Shown here piece by piece: positions 43,201-57,360 of a stretch of DNA of 64,000 nt (position 1 is its first letter; every line of letters begins with the position of its first letter). Below the pieces are notes generated by a model that was not told where the DNA came from, did not search any database, and was given only the letters and a program-made list of their open reading frames with translations. The stretch is from Atherix ibis (lineage: Eukaryota; Arthropoda; Insecta; Diptera; Athericidae), in contig OY282608.1 of the NCBI GenBank assembly GCA_958298945.1, forward strand, positions 80,462,806 to 80,526,805, read 5' to 3'. Position numbers and translations under genes: made by a program.

Positions 43201-45530
43201 CCAAAAAATCAACAAACCAACAAACCAACAAGCCAACAAACCAACAAACCAACAAACCAACAAACCAACAAACCAACAAGCCAACAAGCCAACAAACCAA
43301 CAAACGAACAAACCAACAAACCAACAAACCAACAAACCAACAAACCAACAAACCAATAAACCAACAAACCAAAAAACCAACAAACCAATAAGCCAACAAG
43401 CCAACAAACCAACAAGCCAGCAAACGAATAAACCAATAAACAAATAAACCAACAAACCAACAAACCAACAAAACAACAAACGAACAAACCAACAAAGCAA
43501 CAAACCAAGTAACCAACAAACAAACAAGCCAACAAATCAACAAGCCAACAAACCAACAAACCAACAAACCAACAAACCAACAAACCAACAAGCCAACAAG
43601 CCAACAAACCAACAAACCAACAACCCAACAAGCCAACAAACGAACAAACCAACAAACAAACAAACCAACAAACCAACAAACAACAAACCAACAAACCAAC
43701 AAGCCAACAAATCAACAAACCAATAAGCCAACAAGCCAACAAACCAAAAAACCAACAAACGAACAAACGAACAAACCAACAAACCAACAAACCAACAACC
43801 CAACAAACCAACAAGCCAACAAACAAACAAACCAACAAACAAACAAACCAAATAACCAACAAACGAACAAACCAACAAACCAACAAACCAAGAAATCAAC
43901 AAACCAACAAACCAACAAACCAACAAGCCAACAAGCCAACAAACCAACAACCCAACAAGCCAATAAACCAACAAACCAACAAACCAAAAAACTAACAAAC
44001 GAACAAACTAACAAAACAACAAACCAACAAACAAACAGACCTACAAACCAACACACCAACAAACCAACAAACCAACAAACCAACAAACCCACAAACCAAC
44101 AAACCAACAAACCAACAAACCAACAAACCAACAAACCAACAAAGCAACAAAGCAACTAACCAACAAACCAACAAACCAACAAACCAACAAGCCAACAAGC
44201 CAACAAGCTAACAAACCAACAAACGAACAAACCAACAAACCAACAAACCAACAAACCAACAAACCAACACACCAACAAACCAACAAACCAACAATCCAAC
44301 AAACCAACAAACCAACAAACAAACAAACCAACAAGCCAACAACCCAACAAACCAATAAACCAACAAACCAACAAACCAAAAAACCAACAAACGAACAAAC
44401 TAACAAAACAACAAACCAACAAACCAACAGACCAACAGACCAACAAACCAACAAACCAACAACCCAACAAACCAACAAACCAACAAACCAACAAACCAAC
44501 AAACCAACAAACCAACAAACCAACAAACCAACAAACCAACAAACCAACAAACCAACAAGCCAACAAAACAATAAACCAAGAAACCAACAAACCAACAAAC
44601 AAACAAACCAACAAACCAACATGCCAACAAAACAACAAACCAACAAAAAAATAAACAAACGAACCAACAAACCAACAAACCAACAAACCAACAAGCCAAC
44701 AAACCAAAAAACCAACAAACCAACAAACCAACAAACCAACAAACCAACACACCAACAAACCAACAAACCAACAATCCAACAAACCAACAAATCAACAAAC
44801 AAACAAACCAACAAGCCAACAAGCCAACAAACCAACAAGCCAACAAACGAACAAACAAACAAACCTCAAACCAACAAAAAATAAACCAACAAACCAACAA
44901 ACGCACAAACCAACAAACCAACAAACCAATAAACCAAGAAACCAACAAACCAACAAACCAACAAACCAACAAGCCAACAAGCCAACAAACCAACAACCCA
45001 ACAAGCCAATAAACCAACAAACCAACAAACCAACAAACCAACAAACCAACACACCAACAAACCAACAAACCAACAATCCAACAAACCAACAAATCAACAA
45101 ACAAACAAACCAACAAGCCAACAAGCCAACAAACCAACAAGCCAACAAACGAACAAACAAACAAACCTCAAACCAACAAACAAATAAACCAACAAACCAA
45201 CAAACGCACAAACCAACAAACCAACAAACCAATAAACCAAGAAACCAACAAACCAACAAACCAACAAACCAACAAGCCAACAAGCCAACAAACCAACAAA
45301 TGAACAAACCAACATACCAACAAGCCAACAAACCAAAAAACCAACAAACCAAAAAACCAACAAACCAATAAGCCAAAAAGCCAACAAACCAACAAGCCAG
45401 CGAACGAATAAACCAATAAACAAACAAACCAACAAAATAACAAACCAACAAAACAACAAATGAATAAACCAACAAAGCAACAAACCAAGTAACCAACAAA
45501 CCAACAAACCAACAAACCAACAAACAAACA
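43201..45530. repeat. 2.4-kb higher-order unit, copy 2
   Basis: This is the direct tandem partner of the preceding unit. The match runs to the ATGAACAAACCAACATACC marker at 45,300, which is 42,897 in copy 1. After that the variant order differs. The doubled AACCTC segment is kept here too, at about 44,863 and 45,166, so that inner duplication is older than the 2.4-kb duplication. Confidence 0.82.
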
Positions 45531-46080
45531 AGCCAACAAATCAACAAGCCAATAAGCCAACAAGCCAACAAGCCAACAAACGAAAAAACCAACACACAAA
45601 CAAACCAACAAACTAACAAACAACAAACCAACAAACAAACAAGCCAAAAAATCAACAAACCAATAGGCCAACAAGCCAACATACCAAAAAACCAACAAAC
45701 GAACAAACAAACAAACCAACAAATCAAAAAACCAACAACTCAACAAACCAACAAGCCAACAAACAAACAAACCAACAAACGAACAAACCAACAAACCAAC
45801 AAACAAACAAGCCAACAAATCAACAAGCCAATAAGCCAACAACCCAACAAGCCAACAAACGAAAAAACCAACACACAAACAAACCAACAAACTAACAAAC
45901 AACAAACCAACAAACAAACAAGCCAAAAAATCAACAAACCAATAAGCCAACAAGCCAACATACCAAAAAACCAACAAACGAACAAACAAACAAACCAACA
46001 AATCAAAAAACCAAAAACTCAACAAACCAACAAGCCAACAAACAAACAAACCAACAAACGAACAAACCAACAAACCAACA
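45531..46080. repeat. 279-bp tandem duplication
   Basis: Unit 1 starts with GCCAACAAATCAACAAGCC at 45,532 and unit 2 with the same string at 45,811. Comparing base by base I count three mismatches over about 270 bp: G to C near 45,564, G to A near 45,666 and C to A near 45,736. The period is 35 octamers minus one base. The two copies can therefore be told apart, which makes this a good internal test of assembly accuracy. Confidence 0.88.
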
Positions 46081-49000
46081 AACCAATAAACCAAGAAACC
46101 AACAAACCAACAAACCAACAAACCAACAAGCCAACAAGCCAACAAACCAACAAACTAACAAGCCAATAAACCAACAAACCAACAAACCAAAAAACCAACA
46201 AACGAACAAACCAACAAAACAACAAACCAACAAACCAACAGACCTACAAACCAACAAATTAACAAACCAACAAACCAACAAACCAACAAACCAACAAACC
46301 AACAAACCAACAAACCAACAAACCAACAAACCAACAAAGCAACAAAGCAACTAACCAACAAACCAACAATCCAACAAACCAACAAACCAACAAACCAACA
46401 AACCAACAAACCAACAAGCCAACAAGCCAACAAGCTAACAAACCAACAAACGAATAAACCAACAAACCAACAAACCAACAAACCAACAAACCAACAAACC
46501 AACAAACCAACAAACCAACACACCAACAAACCAACAAACCAACAATCCAACAAACCAACAAACCAACAAACCAACAAACAAACAAACCAACAAGCCAACA
46601 AGCCAACAATCCAACAAACGAACAAACCATCAAACCCACAAACAAATAAACCAACAAACCAACAAACAAACAAACCAACAAACCAACAAATCAACAAACC
46701 AACAAACCAACAAACCAACAAACCAACAAACCAATAAACTAACAAACCAACAAGCCAATAAGCCAACATACCAACAAACCAAGAAACCAACCAGCCAACA
46801 AACCAGAAAACCAACAAACCAAAAACCAACAAACCAATAAGCCAACAAGCCAACAAACCAACAAGCCAGCAAACGAATAAACCAATAAATAGACAAACCA
46901 ACAAACCAAAAAACCAACAAACCAACAAAACAACAAACCAACAAACCAACAAACCAACAAACCAACAAACCAACAAACTAACAAACAAATAAACCAACAA
47001 AACAACAAACCAACAAACCAACAAACCAACAAACCAACAAACCAACAAGCCAACTAGCCAACAAACCAACACGCCAACAAACGAACAAACGAACAAACCA
47101 ACAAAACAACAAACCAACAAACCAACAAACCAACAAACCAACAAACCAACAAACCAACAAACCAACAAACCAACAAACCAACAAACCAACAAACCAACAA
47201 ACCAACAAACCAACAAACCAACAAACCAACAAACCAACAAACCAACAAACCAACAAACCAACAAACCAACAAACCAACAAACCAACAAGCCAACAAGCCA
47301 ACAAACCAACAAGCCAACAACCCAATAAACCAACAAACCAACAAACCAAAAAACCAACAAACGAACAAACCAACAAAACAACAAACCAACAAACCAACAG
47401 ACCAACAGACCAACAAACCAAGAAACCAACAAACCAACAAACCAACAAACCAACAAACCAACAAACCAACAAACCAACAAACCAACAAACCAACAAACCA
47501 ACAAACCAACAAACCAACAAACCAACAAACCAACAAGCCAACAAAACAAAAAACCAACAAACCAACAAACTAACAAACCACCAAACCAACATGCCAACAA
47601 AACAACAAACCAACAAAAAAACAAACAAACAAACCAACAAACCAACAAACCAACAAACCAACAAACCAACAAGCCAACAAACCAAAAAACCAACAAACCA
47701 ACAAACCAACAAACCAACAAACCAACAAACCAACAAACCAACACACCAACAAACCAACAAACCAACAATCCAACAAACCAACAAACCAACAGACAAACAA
47801 ACCAACAAGCCAACAAGCCAACAAACCAACAAGCCAACAAACGAACAAACAAACAAACCTCAAACCAACAAACAAATAAATCAACAAACCAACAAACGAA
47901 CCAACCAACAAACCAACAAACCAACAAACCAACAAACCAACAAACCAACAAACCAACAAACCAACAAACCAACAAAGCAACAAACCAACAAGCCAACAAG
48001 CCAACAAACCAACAAATGAACAAACCAACAAACCAACAAGCCAACAAACCAACAAGCCAACAAACCAACAAGCCAGCAATCGAATAAACCAATAAACGAA
48101 CAAACCAACAAACCAACAAACCAACAAAACTACAAACGAACAAACCAACAAAGCAACAAACCAAGTAACCAACAAACCAACAAACCAACAAACCAACAAA
48201 CAAACAAGCCAACAAATCAACAAGCCAACAAACCAACAAACCAACAAAAAAACAAACCAACAAACCAACAAACCAACAAGCCAACAAGCCAACAAACCAA
48301 CAAACCAACAACCCAACAAGCCAACAAACGAACAAACCAACAAACAAACAAACCAATAAACCAACAAACAACACACCAACAAACCAACAAGCCAAAAAAT
48401 CAACAAACCAATAAGCCAACAAGCCAACAAACCAAAAAACCAACAAACGAACAAACGAACAAACCAACAAACCAACAACCCAACGAACCAACAAGCCAAC
48501 AAACGAACAAACCAACAAACAAACAAACCAACAAACCAACAAACGAACAAACCAACAAACCAACAAACCAATAAACCAAGAAACCAACAAACCAACAAGC
48601 CAACAAGCCAACAAACCATACAACCCAACAAGCCAATAAACCAACAAACCAACAAACCAAAAAACCAACAAATGAACAAACCAACAAAACAACAAACCAA
48701 CAAATCAAGAGACCTACAAACCAACAAACCATCAAACCAACAAACCAACAAACCAACAAACCAACAAACCAACAAACCAACAAAGCAACAAAGCAACTAA
48801 CCAACAAACCAAAAAGCCAACAAACCAACAAACCAACAAACCAACAAACCAACAAGCCAAGAAGCCAACAAGCTAACAAACCAACAAACGAACAAACCAA
48901 CAAACCAACAAATAAACAAACTAACAAACCAACAAACCAACAAACCAACAAACCAACACACCAACAAACCAACAAACCAACAATCCAACAAACCAACAAA

Positions 49001-50880
49001 CCAACAAACAAACAAACCAACAAGCCAACTATCCAACAAACGAACAAACCATCAAACCAACAAACAAATAAACCAACAAACCAACAAACAAACAAACCAA
49101 CAAACCAACAAACCAACAAACCAACAAACCAACAAACCAACAAACCAACAAACCAATAAACCAACAAACAAACAAGCCAACAAGCCAACATACCAACAAA
49201 CCAACAAACCAACCAGCCAACAAACCAAAAAACCAACAAACCAAAAAACCAACAAACCAATAAGCCAACAAGCCAAAAAAACCAACAAGCCAGCAAACGA
49301 ATAAACCAATAAACAGACAAACCAACAAACCAACAAACCAACAAACCAACAAACCAACAAACCAACGAACCAACAAACCAACAAACCAACAAGCCAACAA
49401 GCCAACAAACCATACAACCCAACAAGCCAATAAACCAACAAACCAATAAACCAAAAAACCAACAAATGAACAAACCAACAAAACAACAAACCAACAAATC
49501 AAGAGACCTACAAACCAACAAACCAACAAACCAACAAACCAACAAACCAACAAACCAACAAACCAACAAAGCAACAAAGCAACTAACCAACAAACCAACA
49601 AGCCAACAAACCAACAAACCAACAAACCAACAAACCAACAAGCCAACAAGCCAACAAGCTAACAAACCAACAAACGAACAAACCAACAAACCAACAAACC
49701 AACAAACCAACAAACCAACAAACCAACAAACCAACAAACCAACAAACCAACACACTAACAAACCAACAAACCAACAATCCAACAAACCAACAAACCAACA
49801 AACCAACAAACAAACAAACCAACAAGCCAACAAGCCAACAATCCAACAAACGAACAAACCATCAAACCCACAAACAAATAAACCAACAAACCAACAAACA
49901 AACAAACCAACAAACCAACAAATCAACAAACCAACAAACCAACAAACTAACAAACCAACAAACCAATAAACTAACAAACCAACAAGCCAAAAAGCCAACA
50001 TACCAACAAACCAAGAAACCAACCAGCCAACAAACCAAAAAACCAACAAACCAAAAACCAACAAACCAATAAGCCAACAAGCCAACAAACCAACAAGCCA
50101 GGAAACGAATAAACCAATAAATAGACAAACCAACAAACCAAAAAACCAACAAACCAACAAACCAACAAACCAACAAACCAACAAACCAACAAACCAACAA
50201 ACCAACAAACTAACAAACAAATAAACCAACAAAATAACAAACCAACAAACCAACAAACCAACAAACCAACACGCCAACAAACGAACAAACGAACAAACCA
50301 ACAAAACAACAAACCAACAAACCAACAAGCCAACAAACCAACAAACCAACAAACCAACAAACCAACAAACCAACAAACCAACAAACCAACAAACCAACAA
50401 ACCAACAAACCAACAAACCAACAAACCAACAAACCAACAAACCAACAAACCAACAAACCAACAAGCCAACAAGCCAACAAACCAACAAGCCAACAACCCA
50501 ATAAACCAACAAACCAACAAACCAAAAAACCAACAAACGAACAAACCAACAAAACAACAAACCAACAAACCAACAGACCAACAGACCAACAAACCAACAA
50601 ACCAACAAATCAACAAACCAACAAACCAACAAACCAACAAACCAACAAACCAACAAACCAACAAACCAACAAACCAACAAACCAACAAACCAACAAGCCA
50701 ACAAACCAAAAAACCAACAAACCAACAAACCAACAAACCAACAAACCAACACACCAACAAACCAACAAACCAACAATCCAACAAACCAACAAGCCAACAG
50801 ACAAACAAACCAACAAGCCAACAAGCCAACAAACCAACAAGCCAACAAACGAACAAACCAACAAACCAACAAACAAACAA
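46081..50880. repeat. Mosaic block F
   Basis: About 46.4-47.0 kb matches 49.6-50.2 kb at an offset of 3,232 bp (404 octamers exactly). Between them, about 47.6-48.9 kb, with the ATG-bearing barcode at 47,591, resembles 54.0-55.2 kb at an offset near 6,105 bp. The AATCAAGAGACC marker occurs at 48,703 and 49,497, 794 bp apart. A long perfect octamer run lies at about 47,110-47,288. Everything here is octamer satellite. Confidence 0.72.
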
Positions 50881-53800
50881 ACTAACAAACCAACAAACCA
50901 ACAAACCAACAAACCAACACACCAACAAACCAACAAACCAACAATCCAACAAACCAACAAACCAACAAACCAACAAACAAACAAACCAACAAGCCAACTA
51001 TCCAACAAACGAACAAACCATCAAACCAACAAACAAATAAACCAACAAACCAACAAACAAACAAACCAACAAACCAACAAACCAACAAACCAACAAACCA
51101 ACAAACCAACAAACCAATAAACCAACAAACCAACAAGCCAACAAGCCAACATACCAACAAACCAACAAACGAACAAACCAACCAGCCAACAAACCAAAAA
51201 ACCAACAAACCAAAAAACCAACAAACCAACGAACCAACAAACCAACAAACCAACAAGCCAACTAGCCAACAAACCAACACGCCAACAAACGAACAAACGA
51301 ACAAACCAACAAACCAACAAACCAACAAACCAACAAACCAACAAACCAACAAACCAACAAACCAACAAACCAACAAACCAACAAACCAACAAACTAACAA
51401 ACCAACAAACCAACAAACCAACAAACCAACAAGCCAACAAACCAACAAACCAACAAATCAACAAACCAACAAAGCAACAAACCAACAAACCAACAAGCCA
51501 ACCAACCAACAAACCAACAAACCAACAAGCCAACAAACCAACAAGCCAACAAACCAACAAACCAACAAACGAACATACCCACCAACCAACAAACCAACAA
51601 ACCAACAAGCCAGCAGACCAAAAAACCAACAAACCGAAAAACCAACAAACCAACAAACCAACAAACAAACGAACCAACAAGCCAACAAACCAACAAACCA
51701 ACCAACAAACAAACCAACAAACCAACAAGCCAACAAGCCAACAAACCAAAAAACCAACAAACGAACAAACCAACAAACCAACAAACCAACAAACCAACAA
51801 AATAACAAACCAACAAGCCAACAAGCCAACAAACCAACAAACCAACAAACCAACAAACCAACAAGCCAACAAACCAAAAAACCAACAAACGAAAAAACCA
51901 ACAAACAAATAAGCCAACAAGCCAAAAAACCAACAAGCCAACAAGCGAACAAACCAACAAGCAAACAAACCCACAAACCAACAAACCAACAAACCAACAA
52001 ACCAACAAAACAACAAACCAACAAACCAACAAACCAAAAAACAAACAAACCAACAATACAACAAACCAACAAACCAACGAACCAACAAAACAACAAACCA
52101 ACAAACCAACGAACCAACAAACCAACAAACCAACAAACCAACAAACCAACACACTAACAAACCAACAAACCAACAAACCAACAAACCAACAAACCAACAA
52201 TCCAACAAACCAACAAGCCAACAAGCCAACAAACCAACAAGCCAACAACCCAATAAACCAACAAACCAACAAACCAAAAAACCAACAAACGAACAACCCA
52301 ACAAAACAACAAACCAACAAACCAACAGACCAACAGACCAACAAACCAACAAACCAACAAATCAACAAACCAACAAACCAACAAACCAACAAACCAACAA
52401 ACCAACAAACCAACAAACCAACAAACCAACAAACCAACAAACCAACAAGCCAACAAACCAAAAAACCAACAAACCAACAAACCAACAAACCAACAAACCA
52501 ACACACCAACAAACCAACAAACCAACAATCCAACAAACCAACAAGCCAACAGACAAACAAACCAACAAGCCAACAAGCCAACAAACCAACAAGCCAACAA
52601 ACGAACAAACCAACAAACAAACAAACCAACAAGCCAACTATCCAACAAACGAACAAACCATCAAACCAACAAACAAATAAACCAACAAACCAACAAACAA
52701 ACAAACCAACAAACCAACAAACCAACAAACCAACAAACCAACAAACCAACAAACCAACAAACCAATAAACCAACAAACCAACAAGCCAACAAGCCAACAT
52801 ACCAACAAACCAACAAACGAACAAACCAACCAGCCAACAAACCAAAAAACCAACAAACCAAAAAACCAACAAACCAACGAACCAACAAACCAACAAACCA
52901 ACAAGCCAACTAGCCAACAAACCAACACGCCAACAAACGAACAAACGAACAAACCAACAAACCAACAAACCAACAAACCAACAAACCAACAAACCAACAA
53001 ACCAACAAACCAACAAACCAACAAACCAACAAACCAACAAACCAACAAACTAACAAACCAACAAACCAACAAACCAACAAACCAACAAGCCAACAAACCA
53101 ACAAACCAACAAATCAACAAACCAACAAAGCAACAAACCAACAAACCAACAAGCCAACCAACCAACAAACCAACAAACCAACAAGCCAACAAACCAACAA
53201 GCCAACAAACCAACAAACCAACAAACGAACATACCCACCAACCAACAAACCAACAAACCAACAAGCCAACAGACCAAAAAACCAACAAACCGAAAAACCA
53301 ACAAACCAACAAACCAACAAACAAACGAACCAACAAGCCAACAAACCAACAAACCAACCAACAAACAAACCAACAAACCAACAAGCCAACAAGCCAACAA
53401 ACCAAAAAACCAACAAACGAACAAACCAACAAACCAACAAACCAACAAACCAACAAAATAACAAACCAACAAGCCAACAAGCCAACAAACCAACAAACCA
53501 ACAAACCAACAAACCAACAAGCCAACAAACCAAAAAACCAACAAACGAAAAAACCAACAAACAAATAAGCCAACAAGCCAAAAAACCAACAAGCCAACAA
53601 GCGAACAAACCAACAAGCAAACAAACCCACAAACCAACAAACCAACAAACCAACAAACCAACAAAACAACAAACCAACAAACCAACAAACCAAAAAACAA
53701 ACAAACCAACAATACAACAAACCAACAAACCAACGAACCAACAAAACAACAAACCAACAAACCAACGAACCAACAAACCAACAAACCAACAAACGAACAA

Positions 53801-54040
53801 ACGAACAAACCAACACACCAACAAACCAACAAACCAACAAACCAACAAACCAACAAGCCAACAAGCCAACAAGCCAACAAACCAACAACCCAACAAACAA
53901 ACAAACCAACAAGCCAACAAGCCAACAAACCAAAAAACCAACAAACCAACAATCCAACAAACCAACAAGCCAACAGACAAACAAACCAACAAGCCAACAA
54001 GCCAACAAACCAACAAGCCAACAAACGAACAAACAAACAA
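50881..54040. repeat. Tandem pair of a 1.65-kb higher-order unit
   Basis: The ACTAGCC marker is at 51,261 and 52,909 (offset 1,648) and the CATACCCACC marker at 51,574 and 53,230 (offset 1,656). Both offsets are exact multiples of 8. The shared order runs on through AATACAACAAACC near 52,054 and 53,712. The same arrangement returns at about 57.6-58.5 kb and, partly altered, at 59.2-60.0 kb. Confidence 0.8.
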
Positions 54041-54799
54041 ACCTCAAACCAACAAACAAATAAACCAACAAACCAACAAACGAACAAACCAACAAACCAA
54101 CAAACCAACAAATGAACAAACCAACAAACCAACAAGCCAACAAACCAACAAGCCAACAAACAAACAAGCCAGCAATCGAATAAACCAATAAACGAACAAA
54201 CCAACAAACCAACAAACCAACAAAACTACAAACGAACAAACCAACAAAGCAACAAACCAAGTAACCAACAAACCAACAAACCAACAAACCAACAAACAAA
54301 CAAGCCAACAAATCAACAAGCCAACAAACCAACAAACCAACAAAACAACAAACCAACAAACCAACAAACCAACAAGCCAACAAGCCAACAAACCAACAAA
54401 CCAACAACCCAACAAGCCAACAAACGAACAAACCAACAAACAAACAAACCAACAAACCAACAAACAACAAACCAACAAACCAACAAGCCAAAAAATCAAC
54501 AAACCAATAAGCCAACAAGCCAACAAACCAAAAAAACCAACAAACGAACAAACGAACAAACCAACAAACCAACAACCCAACAAACCAACAAGCCAACAAA
54601 CGAACAAACCAACAAACAAACAAACCAACAAACCAACAAACGAACACACCAACAAACCAACAAACCAATAAACCAAGAAACCAACAAACCAACAAGCCAA
54701 CAAGCCAACAAACCATACAACCCAACAAGCCAATAAACCAACAAACCAAGAAACCAAAAAACCAACAAATGAACAAACCAACAAAACAACAAACCAACA
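54041..54799. repeat. Copy of 47.9-48.7 kb
   Basis: AACCTCAAACC at about 54,040 is followed by the CAATCGAATAAACC and AAAACTACAAACG variants, a PolyA-type AAAAAATCAAC barcode and the CATACAACCC marker at about 54,714. The same order is found from about 47.85 to 48.7 kb, at an offset close to 6.1 kb with some steps. No other kind of sequence is present. Confidence 0.7.
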
Positions 54800-57360
54800 A
54801 ATCAAGAGACCTACAAACCAACAAACCAACAAACCAACAAACCAACAAACCAACAAACCAACAAACCAACAAACCAACAAACCAACAAAGCAACAAAGCA
54901 ACTAACCAACAAACCAACAAGCCAACAAACCAACAAACCAACAAACCAACAAACCAACAAGCCAAGAAGCCAACAAGCTAACAAACCAACAAATGAACAA
55001 ACCAACAAACCAACAAACAAACAAACTAACAAACCAACAAACCAACAAACCAACAAACCAACAAACCAACACACCAACAAACCAACAAACCAACAATCCA
55101 ACAAACCAACAAACCAACAAACAAACAAACCAACAAGCCAACTATCCAACAAACGAACAAACCATCAAACCAACAAACAAATAAACCAACAAACCAACAA
55201 ACAAACAAACCAACAAACCAACAAACCAACAAACCAACAAACCAACAAACCAACAAACCAACAAACCAACAAACCAATAAACCAACAAACCAACAAGCCA
55301 ACAAGCCAACATACCAACAAACCAACAAACCAACAAACCAACCAGCCAACAAACCAAAAAACCAACAAACCAAAAAACCAACAAACCAATAAGCCAACAA
55401 GCCAACAAACCAACAAGCCAGCAAACGAATAAACCAATAAACAGACAAACCAACAAACCAACAAACCAACAAACCAACAAACCAACAAACCAACGAACCA
55501 ACAAACCAACAAACCAACAAGCCAACTAGCCAACAAACCAACACGCCAACAAACGAACAAACCAATAAACCAACAAACCAACAAGCCAACAAGCCAACAT
55601 ACCAACAAACCAACAAACCAACAAACCAACCAGCCAACAAACCAAAAAACCAACAAACCAAAAAACCAACAAACCAATAAGCCAACAAGGCAACAAACCA
55701 ACAAGCCAGCAAACGAATAAACCAATAAACAGACAAACCAACAAACCAACAAACCAACAAACCAACAAACCAACAAACCAACGAACCAACAAACCAACAA
55801 ACCAACAAGCCAACAAGCCAACAAACTATACAACCCAACAAGCCAATAAACCAACAAACCAACAAACCAAAAAACCAACAAATGAACAAACCAACAAAAC
55901 AACAAACCAACAAATCAAGAGACCTACAAACCAACAAACCAACAAACCAACAAACCAACAAACCAACAAACCAACAAACCAACAAACCAACAAACCAACA
56001 AAGCAACAAAGCAACTAACCAACAAACCAACAAGTCAACAAACCAACAAACCAACAAACCAACAAACCAACAAGCCAAGAAGCCAACAAGCTAACAAACC
56101 AACAAACGAACAAACCAACAAACCAACAAACAAACAAACTAACAAACCAACAAACCAACAAACCAACAAACCAACACACCAACAAACCAACAAACCAACA
56201 ATCCAACAAACCAACAAACCAACAAACAAACAAACCAACAAGCCAACTATCCAACAAACGAACAAACCATCAAACCAACAAACAAATAAACCAACAAACC
56301 AACAAACAAACAAACCAACAAACCAACAAACCAACAAACCAACAAACCAACAAACCAACAAACCAACAAACCAATAAACCAACAAACCAACAAGCCAACA
56401 AGCCAACATACCAACAAACCAACAAACCAACAAACCAACCAGCCAACAAACCAAAAAACCAACAAACCAAAAAACCAACAAACCAATAAGCCAACAAGCC
56501 AACAAACCAACAAGCCAGCAAACGAATAAACCAATAAACAGACAAACCAACAAACCAACAAACCAACAAACCAACAAACCAACAAACCAACGAACCAACA
56601 AACCAACAAACCAACAAGCCAACTAGCCAACAAACCAACACGCCAACAAACGAACAAACCAATAAACCAACAAACCAACAAGCCAACAAGCCAACATACC
56701 AACAAACCAACAAACCAGTATACCAACCAGCCAACAAACCAAAAAACCAACAAACCAAAAAACCAACAAACCAATAAGCCAACAAGGCAACAAACCAACA
56801 AGCCAGCAAACGAATAAACCAATAAACAGACAAACCAACAAACCAACAAACCAACAAACCAATAAACCAACAAACCAACGAACCAACAAACCAACAAACC
56901 AACAAGCCAACAAGCCAACAAACCATACAACCCAACAAGCCAATAAACCAACAAACCAACAAACCAAAAAACCAACAAATGAACAAACCAACAAAACAAC
57001 AAACCAACAAATCAAGAGACCTACAAACCAACAAACCAACAAACCAACAAACCAACAAACCAACAAACCAACAAACCAACAAACCAACAAACCAACAAAG
57101 CAACAAAGCAACTAACCAACAAACCAACAAGTCAACAAACCAACAAACCAACAAACCAACAAACCAACAAGCCAAGAAGCCAACAAGCTAACAAACCAAC
57201 AAACGAACAAACCAACAAACCAACAAACAAACAAACTAACAAACCAACAAACCAACAAACCAACAAACCAACACACCAACAAACCAACAAACCAACAATC
57301 CAACAAACCAACAAACCAACAAACCAACAAACAAACAAACCAACAAGCCAACTATCCAAC
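54800..57360. repeat. Tandem copies of a 1.1-kb higher-order unit
   Basis: The AATCAAGAGACC marker is at 54,800, 55,913 and 57,010, spaced 1,113 and 1,097 bp. The AACTATCCAAC marker is at about 55,140, 56,245 and 57,350, spaced 1,105 bp. All three spacings leave remainder 1 on division by 8. The second and third intervals share an ACTAGCC segment (55,525 and 56,622). Within each unit a section of about 0.3 kb with CAGACAAACC and AACCAGCC octamers is itself doubled. Confidence 0.83.
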
